The notes beneath the pieces were generated by a model. That model was not told the origin of the DNA, ran no database searches, and saw nothing but the letters and a program-made list of their open reading frames with translations. 64,000 nt of DNA from Erinaceus europaeus (lineage: Eukaryota > Chordata > Mammalia > Eulipotyphla > Erinaceidae). The stretch is taken from contig NC_080164.1 of NCBI RefSeq assembly GCF_950295315.1, forward strand, positions 112,364,447-112,428,446, in the 5' to 3' direction. Of the stretch, positions 23,545-34,674 are shown piece by piece. How positions within the stretch are numbered: position 1 is the stretch's first letter; each line of letters opens with the position of its first letter. The position numbers and the translations under genes are program-made.

Positions 23545-23746
23545 TCCTTTCTTTTTTTTTTTTTTTTTTTGCCTCCAGGGTTATTGCTGGGGTTTATTGC
23601 CTGCAACACGAATCCACTGCTCCTGGAGGCCACCTCTTCCCATTTTGTCGCCCTTGATGTCATTATTGTTATTGTTGCCATTGATGTCATTGTTGTTGGA
23701 TAGGACAGAGAAATCAAGAGAGGAGGGGAAGACAGAGAAGGGGAAA
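23545..23746 (-). mobile_element. SINE, left half of the copy split by a solo LTR
   Basis: TGCCTCCAGGGTTATTGCTGG extension and GTTGGATAGGACAGAGAAATC, stopping at GGGGAAA before TGTGGGG. Confidence 0.88.
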
Positions 23747-24290
23747 TGTGGGGACACAGTGGGTTGAACTGGTTGGAACCCCTTGGATACCTCTTCGTGA
23801 GGACAGAAGGCGTTCGTTCACCTATAAGCCTCTCCACCCCTCCTTGACGTCCATCTTGTTAGACCCAGAGGCTGCAACCCCTCCACCTGGTCTGTATAAA
23901 CCTGATTTGCTCAATGGAATGTGGATAAACCCAAAGAGCCCCTTCCTCATTCGTAAGTCCCATGCCCCAGGTAAGTGGAAGTCAAGAACCAGAGTTGTTA
24001 AAAGGAAGCTAGAGTCTAAAATATCTGATTGGTTCTTGCTGTCAAACTTTTGCCCCTATTCAGCTTGTTGCCCCAGCACCCTGCCCCAGCACCTGGCTTC
24101 TTTTTACCCCATATAAACCCTGCCTTTTTCTTCAATAAACACACTATCCCCTGCCATAGTGTCAGAGCGGTCATTCTGCTCACTCACCCCCACCTCAGCC
24201 TGTTCTCTTCCTCCTCTGTGACACCTGTCTGGTGGCCAACAGAGTGGTGGGCATGGGGTGGACAGGGCAGGTCTCAGAGCTTGCCCTTCA
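23747..24290 (+). mobile_element. Solo LTR in a SINE, 6-bp duplication
   Basis: 544 bp, TGTGGGG...CTTCA, flanked by GGGAAA at 23741-23746 and 24291-24296. It contains a TATA-like CCCATATAAACC near 24108 and AATAAA near 24137. The SINE it interrupts (23545-23746) resumes at 24291. Not visibly related to the ERV1/ERV2 LTRs. Confidence 0.85.
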
Positions 24291-24400
24291 GGGAAAGAAA
24301 GATAGACACCTGCAGACCTGCTTCATGGACCATGAAGTGACCCTCCCCACCCCAGGATCGTTATACCAGTCCTTGTGCTTCCTGCCATGTGCACTTAACT
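24291..24400 (-). mobile_element. SINE, right half of the copy split by a solo LTR
   Basis: Resumes GGGAAAGAAAGATAGACACC and continues GACCTGCTTCATGGACC to a degraded head. Confidence 0.82.
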
Positions 24401-24489
24401 ACCATCAGATTTCAGGGAAACGCATTCTATCCAGGATGCACTACTGACATATTTCTGAAACTATGGAAATGAAATTTTACAGTGTTCTA

Positions 24490-24622
24490 GGGACCAACAA
24501 AATAGGTCAGTGTTCTGCCAAGTGTGTGACTCAAGTTTGAGTTAGGCCTCCACTGAAGGAAACTCTGGTGTATCGGTCTCTCTCTCTCTTACTCTCTCTC
24601 TGTCTCTGCTTCTATCAAAAAA
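24490..24622 (+). mobile_element. SINE, third type
   Basis: TGCCAAGTGTGTGACTCAAG, TCCACTGAAGGAAACTCTGG and CT-rich end with AAAAAAAG tail. Confidence 0.65.
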
Positions 24623-24624
24623 AG

Positions 24625-24960
24625 AATCATATACTCAACAGAGTATTATGCATCAATAAAAAAGGATGATATAGTGTGTCCTTTGGGATAAAGTAGATAG
24701 AATTGGAGAAGAAATCATTCTGTGGACGACCACAGAATGATTTCACTCATATGTAGAATATAGAGAATTGAGTATAGGAATGTGAAAAAAGCAAAATGCC
24801 AATCTATTTTCAAGGCCATGGGAAAACTAGAGTGGTAGAATATAGAGAATTGAGTACAGGAATATGACAGATGGCATGTGGAAAATAGTGGGGGTTGGAC
24901 ACAGACCTTTGGAGTCAGGAGGAGTGAAAAAATAAATAGGTAAAAATAAAAAATTATTAA
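24625..24960 (+). mobile_element. L1 3' end
   Basis: Plus orientation; AGTATTATGCATCAATAAAA, GATTTCACTCATATG and an A-rich end; contains an internal duplication of the TATAGAGAATTGAGTA segment (24760 and 24841). Confidence 0.75.
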
Positions 24961-24999
24961 TGAAATGTTTTAAATATTACTAGATTCAACAGATGGCAT

Positions 25000-25185
25000 G
25001 TAGAAAATAGTCTTTGCTTTTGATTGGTATCTATGCTACCATTTCAGATAGAGAGGAGAGTGGGAGAACCCACAGTGCTCAGTCTCCCCAGTGTAATAGT
25101 GTCGCAGCTCAGCAGCTGACTGGGCTCAAACCTGGGCTCCACCCAAGGCAGAGCGGGTGAGGCCTTCCCAGGTGAGGGATCTTGA
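25000..25185 (-). mobile_element. SINE, third type
   Basis: Complementary layout: purine-rich start, GACTGGGCTCAAACCTGGGC and AAGGCAGAGCGGGTGAGGC. Confidence 0.55.
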
Positions 25186-25239
25186 CAACCACCTGAAAAA
25201 AATTTTGATTGATAAATATTTTTTTTTTTTTAAAAAAAA

Positions 25240-25430
25240 GGACATTGGGGATAGGTGATAGTGCACCTCATTAAGTGCACACACTGTAGTGCAGGAGAAC
25301 CCAGGTTCAAGCCTCTTATCTCCACCTGCAGGGGGAAAGCTTCATGAATGGTGAAGCAGGACTGCAGCTGTCTCTCTGTCTGTCTCCCTTTTTATCTTGC
25401 TCTTCCCCCCTCACTTTCTCTGTCTCTATC
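25240..25430 (+). mobile_element. SINE, left part of copy split by LTR 25431-25975
   Basis: AGTGCACCTCATTAAGTGCAC head, CAGGTTCAAGCCTCTTATC, GAATGGTGAAGCAGGACTGC; stops at TGTCTCTATC. Its AATAATAAATAAATAAAA tail resumes at 25982. Confidence 0.85.
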
Positions 25431-25975
25431 TGTTGTGACACAGTACACTGGCCAACCATAGGAAGTTGAACACAGCACCTGGCTGACATCAGCCTGGCGA
25501 CGGAGCATACAACGATCTGCACGATCTGCACAAATGCACAAGGGATTGTGGGTGATGAAATGGACTTCAACATAGACAGATAGATGTCTGGCCCATTTTT
25601 GGCCTCTGCTTCTGCTCAGACAGATCTCAGCTGAGGGTGCTCAAGGTGCCCACCGTGGCTGCCTCTCCTGGGAACTGAACATGTGAAACTCAGCTAGCAG
25701 GTAAATCTAAGACTCCTCTATAGCTATGTAAATAACCTATACTTCTGCTGATAATGGTTTATCTTGTGGGGCTGAACTTTTGATCACTAATTCATGGGCT
25801 TATGAGACTAGTTTATTTGTCCCTGTCAATAATTGCTTATTTTGTGGTACCTAATATATAACATCCAGTACTTTTCTATAGCCATAGTAAAGCTTTGATT
25901 ACTTAAACCAGCTCCAGTGGCACCATAGCCAAGTCCTTTATCTTCAAAAGCCAAAGTCTTTTTATTTTAAATACA
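25431..25975 (+). mobile_element. Solo LTR-like insertion in a SINE
   Basis: 545 bp, TGTTGTGACAC...AAATACA, flanked by TCTATC (25425-25430) and TCTATT (25976-25981). A plus-strand SINE (25240-25430) stops at its left edge and its AATAAATAAATAAA tail resumes at the right edge. No coding frame. Clean AATAAA not seen inside. Confidence 0.7.
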
Positions 25976-25998
25976 TCTATTCAATAATAAATAAATAA

Positions 25999-26041
<43 letters not shown>
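25999..26041. repeat. (AT)n microsatellite
   Basis: About 20 TA units directly after the SINE tail. Confidence 0.95.
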
Positions 26042-26046
<5 letters not shown>

Positions 26047-26624
26047 ACTGAAGCCTGAGCTCTGTCAATTCACGAGGCAATGAATAAAAGTAGCAATAAT
26101 CGTCATCATAAAACATCTGAAACCTGGCCTTTCTCCAGTGTTTGGGGTTTCTTTGCTAGGAAGCCAATGGAACATTGTTTGGTTGTTCTCTGTGAATGCA
26201 AAAGCAGAGTAACTCATTGAGGCTTCTCTTTGAGCTGTGGAAATAGCACCTAAGGGAAGGTGTCTGTGATTCTGCTCTCTGCCCTGGGTATGAAGTCAGT
26301 GGGGTGGCAAGCTTCTTGTCTTCAACAGGGTGGGTGGGAGGGAGGCTCAACCCCGGGGATCTTCACAGGAGGAAGGGTGGTGGGCTTGCCACTTCTGCTT
26401 CACTGCCACCACAAACTCCCGACCCCCACCCCAGTCTGGTTCTGATGAGAGAACAGGCATTCAGGTGTGAATAAGAAACACCTGCTTTGATGAAGAATGC
26501 TGTTCACCAGATTCTCATGCCAGGAAATTGCACTAAGAAAGCATAACATGAAAATCTGTGTATTTATGTGTTTTTGTTAATTTTTAGAGAGACAGAGGAG
26601 CAGAGAGTGACAGAGACCACAACA
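26042..26624. other. Unique intergenic sequence
   Basis: No exon or repeat recognised. Confidence 0.5.
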
Positions 26625-26637
26625 TTGACGATTCCTA

Positions 26638-26860
26638 GGGGGTTGAGTGGTGGCTGGGTTAAGCACACATGGCGTTAAGCGCAAGGATCCCGGTTGGAGA
26701 CCCTGGTTCCCCACCTGCATTGGGGGGGGGGTTGTTTCACAAGCGGTAAAGCTTGTAAAGCGGTAAAGCTTCAGTTGTCTACCTTTCTCTCACCCTGTCT
26801 GTGTTACCCTCCTCTCTCTACTTCTCTCTGTCCTACTCAACAATAACAATAAAAAATAAC
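26638..26860 (+). mobile_element. tRNA-derived SINE
   Basis: GAGTGGTGGCTGGGTTAAGC head, AAGGATCCCGGTTGGAGACC, GGTAAAGCTT duplicated, CAACAATAACAATAAAAA tail. Confidence 0.83.
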
Positions 26861-26869
26861 ATTGATATT

Positions 26870-26955
26870 TCCTTCAATGTGGTGGGGGCAGGATGGAACC
26901 TGGGCCATGTACATGGCAAAGCAGTCCACTACTCAAGTGAGTTATTTTTCCAGTT
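26870..26955 (-). mobile_element. SINE fragment, third type
   Basis: ATGGAACCTGGGCCATGTAC and GCAAAGCAGTCCACTACTC. Confidence 0.6.
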
Positions 26956-26959
26956 CAAA

Positions 26960-27245
26960 GACAGTCTTTATTTTTACCACCATGTTTGTCACTAGGGCTC
27001 AGTGCTGGCACTATAAATCCACCAGTCCTAGCTTTTTTTTTCTCCTCTTTTTTTTCTGTTGTATTTGATAGAACAAAGAGAAATTGAGAGGGGTGGGAGA
27101 GATTGAGACTGAGAAAGATAAACACTTGCAGTCCTGCTTCACTCCTTAGGAAGCTTCCCCCCTGCAGGTGGGAGTGAGAGTTCCTATCTAGATCTTAACT
27201 TGGTAAAGTGTGAGTTCAGCCCAACTGAGTATGTGACCACCCAGT
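26960..27245 (-). mobile_element. SINE, extended 3' type
   Basis: TCACTAGGGCTCAGTGCTGGC, TTTGATAGAACAAAGAG and AGCTTCCCCCCTGCAGGTGG. Confidence 0.8.
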
Positions 27246-27254
27246 ATTATTTTA

Positions 27255-27400
27255 TGTGTTCACTTGCTTGTAGGTTTTGTTTATTTATTTTGAGAGCACT
27301 AATCAGCTCTGGCACATGATGATACTGGGGATTCAACCTGAGATTTTGGAGCCTCAAGCAAGAATGTCTTTTGCAGAACTGTTAAGATTTTCCCCCAGCC
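27255..27400 (-). mobile_element. SINE fragment, other type
   Basis: GGGGATTCAACCTGAGATTTTGG and CTCAAGCAAGAATGTCTTTTG. Confidence 0.6.
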
Positions 27401-27483
27401 CGCATAGCAATACCTTTAAAGTTACCAAAGTTGTTTACTTTTTTTCATTAGATTTGGATGAAAAGAAAATGATACAAAACTAT

Positions 27484-27507
27484 GTATATATATATATATA
27501 TATATAT
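27484..27507. repeat. (TA)n microsatellite
   Basis: About 12 units. Confidence 0.9.
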
Positions 27508-27534
27508 GCTATTTACTATATTAGTATAGTTTTT

Positions 27535-27780
27535 TATTTGTTTTCCCTTTTGTTGCCCTTGTTGTTTTTCATTGTTGTTATAGTTATTATTGTTGTTGTT
27601 ATTGATGTTGTCATTGTTAGATAGGACAGAGAGAAATGGAGAGAGGAGGGGAAGACAGAGAAGGGGCGAGAAAGACAGACACTACAGACCTGCTTCACAG
27701 CTTGTGAAGCGACTCCCTGTAGGTGGGGAGCCCTGGGGTTTGAACGGGGATCCTTTCGCTGATCCTTGTGCTTTGTGCAT
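27535..27780 (-). mobile_element. tRNA-derived SINE, head truncated
   Basis: GTTGTTATTGATGTTGTC, GAGAAATGGAGAGAGGAGG core and GGGGTTTGAACGGGGATCC. Confidence 0.87.
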
Positions 27781-27989
27781 TAATATAGTTTTAAATGTAT
27801 GTTGTACATACTATATAAATAATATTTTATAACTTTAAATTACATTTATAAAATATTTGAGATAAATATATTAGGCATGTATTTTTTAATAAATCTTACA
27901 TTGCAAATATAAGATTTCTATTCTATAACTCAATAGGTATCATATAAATAGTTTATATAAAATTTAAGTGAACTTCTCTAAATTAGAAA

Positions 27990-27991
<2 letters not shown>

Positions 27992-28033
<42 letters not shown>
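27992..28033. repeat. (CA)n microsatellite
   Basis: About 20 units before a SINE. Confidence 0.95.
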
Positions 28034-28034
<1 letters not shown>

Positions 28035-28039
<5 letters not shown>

Positions 28040-28235
28040 CTTTATTGCCACCTGGTTTTATCATTGGAGCTGAGTGGGTTTTGTTTTTTTCTTCTTTTTG
28101 GGGGGGAAGAGAGACCTGCCACACTGCTTCATTGCTTATGAAGCTTCCCCCTACTAGTAAGAATTGGGCGCTTGAACTTGGGTCCTTGAGCATGATAATG
28201 TGTTTACTGGGTGCACCACTGTCTGGTCTCTTTTA
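28035..28235 (-). mobile_element. SINE, head intact, core shortened
   Basis: TATTGCCACCTGGTTTTATC, GCTTATGAAGCTTCCCCCTAC and TGGGTGCACCACTGTCTGG. Confidence 0.72.
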
Positions 28236-28714
28236 AGTTACATTTTGGCACAAATGAACAATGATAATAACAAAAAAATTATTTCCAGGAGGATTAAATA
28301 AACTAACCACCAAACCAGAAAGACTTTTTCAAGCTTTATTTACTTTTGTGAATTGAGGAAAGGTTTTCAGGCCTAAGTAAGTATTTAGTTGTCTCAGGAG
28401 TAGTTTCCCAGGCACCCCTAAAGTGACTTTCCCCTCAGTAAGATCTCTTCTCCCCAGCCAGCTCAGCTCTGAGACATCAACCAGAACAGAAGTTAAGAAT
28501 ATTTCTAGTTTCATGCTCATTTCTTAATTTTGATTACAAACAAAAATTTCTATATGAAAAATTTGGTTTAACAATGAGCATTAAAGGCAGAAAACAGTCT
28601 GATAAAAATAAAAGAGTCTGATTAATTTGAGTTTGTGAGTTTTATATATATGTGCACAGGAATAACAAAAGTAAAAAAATATTATAGTGACTAAGAATAT
28701 TGAGTGGCTTACAC
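28236..28714. other. Unique sequence downstream of MMRN1
   Basis: No exon or repeat recognised. Confidence 0.45.
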
Positions 28715-28900
28715 TTTTTTTATTTATAGACATAGAGGCAGAGAGAGAGATGGACAGACAAAGAGAGAGATAGAAAGAGAAAAATAGAGGGAGAGAAAAG
28801 AGAGAGAGAGAACAATATAGTGGGGTCCAGGCTCAAACTTGCATTGAGCACATGCAAAGAATCATACTTATCCAAGTGAACCTCACTGGTCCTGGGTAAC
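28715..28900 (-). mobile_element. SINE, third type
   Basis: TTTTTATTTATAGACATAGAGG start, GA-rich middle, CCAGGCTCAAACTTGCATTG end. Confidence 0.6.
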
Positions 28901-29207
28901 TATCATTTTATAATATCACCTTACACTGAAATGACAATATGAGAAAAAAACAGAAATAGAAGCAGCCAGGGAAATGAACTGTACCTTCTCTATCACTCTC
29001 TTTAGGAGCAAGAATTCTCTCTACAGACAGGTTATATAAAAGATATCTCAATAAATTGTATCAAACAGACAAATCTACAGCTTCACTGAGATTAAAATAT
29101 AGCAGGTTTTCAATTCTTGTAGAAAGTTCAAAAACAGAGCAGATATGCTTACAGAGATTAAATAAAGACTCTGGCTCCTTCCCATGCCAGGTCTCTAGTC
29201 TACTGAT

Positions 29208-29629
29208 TCAGGTGCGATACAGCAAGTAGCCACTGAATGTAGTAGCAGGGGGGAACCTGGCTGGGATGGTCCCTTTTACAAGTCTCAGCCACACTTCCTG
29301 CCCATAGTTTAGCTCCAGTAAGGCGTCTCCAGTCAACACCCGATCACAGTGCTCTTCACCTTTGGTGTTTTCAGACTCAAAGGCAAGCTTGTCTACTCCA
29401 TCCACCACCAAGAACCCAGAGGTGTGGGCACTGAAAGACTCAATGGTGTACTTGAAAATGTACACCCCAAGATAGGGGACACTGAACCTCCCAGTTCTTG
29501 GTGTATAGGAAGCACCATAATTGACATCCAGATTGTTAAATAGGATGGGTCCGGGTGTAGTCATTCCGTAGGTATGAGATGCAAAAAATGCCACCATCGG
29601 GGCATATCTGTAAGATCCTTTGGAAAAAT
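29208..29629 (-). CDS. MMRN1: MMRN1 exon 8, coding part (C1q domain and stop)
   Basis: Terminal coding exon. The acceptor is ttctccaacag|ATTTTTCC at 29630-29631 and the TGA stop is at 29208-29210. It encodes a complete C-terminal gC1q domain of about 130 residues: an aromatic-rich start (SYRYAPMVAFFASHTYG), the C1q-type VPYLGVYIFKYTIE strand, and the terminal FSGYLLYRT shared with the EMILIN/multimerin group. gC1q domains trimerise. The 3' UTR continues below 29207; I could not fix a polyadenylation site (the nearest minus-strand AATAAA noticed, near 28717, lies in a SINE tail). Confidence 0.97.
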
Positions 29630-31843
29630 CTGTTGGAGAAAAAGAAGAGAGAAAAGGGGTGGGGTTAATTTTATCTTTTGTCTTTATCTCATTTTGTTCC
29701 CTCACCTCTTTATCTTTTTTTACTTGAGTTTCAAAAAGGATTAACAGGAGGGAAATTTTATTCATAAGATAAGCAAAGGTATAGTGTTTTCTTTTGGCTA
29801 AATCACTTTCAAATCAGGTAGTCTCTCTAAGCCTTTGTTTCTCCAAGTAGCTCAGGAATCAGTAATAATAACACTTGGACCCTCCCTCCTAGATATGACT
29901 CAAAGGTTAACTTAAGTTAACCTGCTGGTTGCTTGAATCCCTCTAGAGAGAAAGGAATTCCAAGCATTCTGTGATGACTACCATAGGCTGGAATGTGAGA
30001 AAGCCTCTTGCAGGAACTGAAATTAACATGATATAGGAACAATGCTTCTAGCACCTAAGCAAACATCTCCAGAGATGTTTGGAAATCAAATACTGGCAAA
30101 GTAGACAAAAGCAATTCTCCATGCAATTAATGCCAAAAGTATTTACAAAGGAGGAAATTTAAAACTAGGTGAATCTATTCACTCTTCACCATATATCACA
30201 TTAGAAAAAAAAAGGGGGGAGGAGGAGGAGGGAGAAGTAGTGGGCAGGCAGGGAAGCTTCACAAGTGGTGAACCACGTCTGCAGGTGTCTCTCTCTTTCA
30301 CTCTCTGTGTCCTCTTCCCCTCTCAATTTTTCCCTGTCCTATTTAATGAAAATAAAGAAAAAAACTGACTTGAAATGAATTTGCTCTCATTAAAAAGAGT
30401 ATCTTTAAAATATTGCACTAAAATATCTTTAAGTATATGCATTTCCTTTTACAAAGATCAGAAATGGTTCTCTCAAGGTCAGTCTGTAACAACTAATACT
30501 TTGGGAAGTGAATGGGCCACAAAAAAGCATCTTTTCTCCTCTGTCTCTTTCACCCACTTAAACTGCTTGCTTGTCTTTCAAGGAAAACATATTGAAAAGA
30601 ATTTACAAAAACTTCATTTAAATGCTCTTATCTAAGCAATATTGGGGAGAGAGAAAGGAACATTTGGAGACTTTTGGTGGGAATGTCAACTGGTCCAGAC
30701 CCCTACCCCCCCAAAAAAAAACAGATTGGAGAGTTCACAAATTATATAGCACATATCCAAATGTTCTAATTCTAAGCATCTATCCCCAAGCCACAAAATC
30801 ACTAATTCAGAATGTTATCTGAAAAACCTATGCTTGTTACAGCACAACAAACAATAGCCAAGATGTGAAGCAATTCAGGGCCCAAGAAGATATGGGTGGA
30901 TCAGAAATTTGCATATACACAATGAGACATTTCAACTGTAAGAAGTGAAGAAATCTTTGTTTTTGAAACAGCCTGGATAGGATGGAGTGGGTCATGCTAA
31001 GTAAAATAAGTGAGATAGTGCTGCAGGTGTCTTACTTTCTCCCTCCCTACCTCTCCCTTCACTCTCAATTTCTCTCTGTCCTAACAATTAAACTAAATAA
31101 AAGATTTAAAAAGAAGAAAACCAAAGAAACAAAGTCAAATAAAAAGTATTCCTGAGATTCTGCCATAGAACTGAGACCATTCAAATAAGAGGCATGGGGA
31201 CAGAGAATCAGATGAATGGTGGAAGGGATGGGGGATTGGCACATTGGAGGTGGGCAGGTGGTATGGTCAATATGCAGCTGTTGAGAGGTAAAGTTATACC
31301 TCTAAACAGGTATAATTTGGTTTACAGAATTATACCTCTAAACAGGTCTAATTCTGTAAACCAACTTATTTCACTTTTTAAAAATATTTTATTTTATCGA
31401 TTTATTATTGTACAGAGATGAAGAGAAATTGAGAGGGGATAGAGATGAGGAGGGAGAGAGACAGAAAGATACCTGCAGCCCTGCTTCGTCACTTGTGGTC
31501 AGGACTGAAGGCTTGAACCTGGTTCCTTGTGCACTGTAATTTGTGCGCTTAACCAGGTATGTCACTACCTGCATCTCCCCTACTTATCTCAATGAAAAAA
31601 AGAAAGAAAAAAAAAAACTAGGTGATACTGGAAGGAAGGAATGACCATCAGCAACAAAGCTGAGTGAGCTCTGAGACACCCCTCTTAGATCCAGGACTGT
31701 AGCAGAAGATGGAGAAACAAAAGAAAAAAGAAAAATAAATAAAAAGGAAAAATGCTCATATCTGAAAAGAGTCAGAATAGTGATTTGGCAATCTGTTTAC
31801 ATAGAGTTTATACAGTCAGATATATAGATCTTTACTTCTTTTC

Positions 31844-31880
<37 letters not shown>

Positions 31881-33351
31881 GGCTGGATGGTGACACCCTA
31901 GTTAAGTGCACATATTACTATGCACGAGGACCCAGGTCTCCACATGCAGGGGGGAAACTCCACAAGTGGTGAAGCAGTGCTGCAGGTGTCTCTCTGTTTC
32001 TCCTTCTCTCTCACTTCCCACTTCCTCTCAATTTTTCTCTATTCTGTCAAATAAAAGAAATAAAGTTAAAGAGAGAGAGAGATGGTGGAGAAAGGGCTTT
32101 CAGTCAACTGTCCGTACTATACCCATATGAAACATTTCAACAAGTATCCCCCAATATGAATAGACTTTATAAAGCATGCATGTGACTTAAGGAATTTCAG
32201 AGGCAAAGGAATATGTGTTTAGGTGAACCAGGATTTAGCAGACTTCCACTTGCTTCTGTTTAGATGTCTATCTGCAGAAATTTTGTCATCACACTGAGCA
32301 AGTCCAGGAAAGTGAGCCACTACTTACCTGGAGCTGAAGCAGTTCCTTCCACCAGTTTGACAGTGCAGGTGTCTCCTGTGAAGGGATGCCGGCAAGCACA
32401 GATGAAACTGTTCTTCCCATTTATACATGTGCCCCCATTCTGGCAGGGGGACGCAGTGCAGTCAAAACGCTCCTCTGCAGTCGCTGAGAAAGAAGGAAGA
32501 CAAAAGGGGGTACAAAGTGGCCAGCTCTGTTGATACCAAATGATAGACTATAGCTGGGTGGAAACAGTCCCTGAACTGGAAATACTGAGGGCCTCCCAGG
32601 TTACCTGCTAATGTAATTATAGGGTCTCCTGCAACCCCCCCCCCCCAGCTTTAACAGCTCTCCTTCCTGCTTTGTTCAGTAGCAAAATACTGTCCTTAAT
32701 AAAGTTTTCCTAAGGAAACAAATAGACCCATCCAAAAAGACCTGTGTACACCTATGTTCATAGCATCACAGTATGTAATAGAACAAACCCAGGTGTCCAA
32801 CAAGAGATGAGAGGCTTAGAGTGTTGTGGTCTATATACACAAGAGAATACTACTCAGCTATTAAAAATGGTGAAATCACCTTCTTCACCTCTTCTTGGGC
32901 TGAGCTTGAAGAATCATGTGAAGTGATATAAACCAGAAGGAGAAGGATGATCCCACTCAAAGACAGAAGTTGAGAAATAAGAACAGAAGGGGAAACACAA
33001 AGCACAACTTAGCCTGGAGTTGGTGTACTGCACCAAAGCAAAGGACTCTGGAGTAGGGCAAGGGGAGTGTTCTGGTCCTGGAATATGATGGCAGGGGAGG
33101 GCCTAAGTGGTAGTGTGTGTGTGTGTGGGGGGGGGGGCAGTTAGAGTGTTATGTGGAAAATTGAGAAATGTTTCACATATCCCAACTATTGTATTTTACT
33201 GTTGACTGTAAACCATTAGTTCCCCATAAAGAAAAAAATTACCAATAAAAGAAATTATCAATAAAAGAATCACCCATGACAGGCAAGAAAGAGAGAAGAA
33301 AAGGAAGGAAGGAAGGAAGAAAGGAAGGAAGAAGATAAAAAGAAAGAAGGA

Positions 33352-33391
<40 letters not shown>

Positions 33392-34643
33392 AGGAAAAAA
33401 GAAAAAAGAGAAAAAAATGAAAGAAAGGAAGAATGGAAGAAAAGAAAGGAAGGAAGGAAGAAATTGAGGTTTCCCTGGTATTGGGAGGTGACCAGTGGTT
33501 TCTGAAACAGATTTTCCTGCTTGAGGCTCAGAGGTCCTAGGTTCAGTCCCTGACACCAACATACCTCAGAGCTGAACAACAGCAATAATAAAAAGAGGGC
33601 TTGTTCCATTTTTTAAAAAGCAAGACTAATGTTCTTGAAATGAAAAATCCATAGGCTGCTCGTGCACCTACACTTCCATATTCCAGTATTCCAAATGGTG
33701 GGCTCTGATTGTAGCCAACTTGATCTCATTTTTGTTGTCAACACTTTGATGGACTCTGTTTCTAACCAATCAGCTTATACTGCGCCCAGTTTGAAAGTGA
33801 TAAAAGCTGGGTGCTGTGGGACAAGTATGTGCAGGTCTGATAGAAATCAGCCTGTAACCTGTTAATGTAAAATAAATTTAACTACCTGCCCTCCATACAG
33901 CCTCAGGTCTCATTCTTTGGTTACTTTTGAGCTATAACACAGAATTTTTTACTACATTCTAACACATCATGTTAATTGATGTAAAACTGTTAGGATTTTG
34001 GTCAACTCTGGAATAGGACAGACTATCTAAACCACATACTTTGACTGGTGCCTTTGAAGGTGATAATTAAAATAACTCAAGAAGAAAAATGTGCATTTAC
34101 TACATGGTGCTAAGATAATCAGATAATTAAATATCCATGGAAACGTATATGTCATCTATACAAAAATAACTGAAAAAATTATGGTTATATTACAATAAAA
34201 GGAGAATGTCTGTTGAATATAAAAATTTTTGAAATGTTTTTCTAAAAAGCAAAACAAAACTCAGAAACCACAGAGAAAACAAACATACAATAAGAGGAAA
34301 AAACCACCTTGACATCCTGACATTTAACCCCGTAATAAGACTCACTTGTAATGGAAGTTTAAGTGACAGAATAAGAGAAGAGATTTTTTCAAACATACAA
34401 TGATCCAATGAAAACCTCTGATGAAGAGAAAAAAAAAAAGACAAAAAGTAAAAAGTAAAAAAAAAAAAAAAGGACAAAAAATGGTGGATGACTGAACAAG
34501 AACCAGACTAGGTCACTAAACTAAATTGAAAAACTGCAACATCACCATTAATTGAAAAGTAATAAAGTACCTGCCACACTTCTACATAAGGTATATCAAA
34601 AAAGGAAATATTCTTTCTTGAGGGAGTAAGGGAGAATGGGTAT

Positions 34644-34674
<31 letters not shown>

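Larger units (their letters stand above)
29630..32327 (-). other. MMRN1 intron 7
   Basis: 2.7 kb. Holds a SINE fragment (30225-30365), an L1 3' end, SINEs at 31022-31110, 31380-31582 and 31878-32080, and a (GA)n at 31846-31876. The rest is unique with no exon seen. Confidence 0.8.

Noticed and set aside
33196..33609. 137-codon Phe/Ser-rich frame with apparent membrane segments
   Set aside because: Complement of a GAAA/GGAA polypurine tract and L1/SINE tails.
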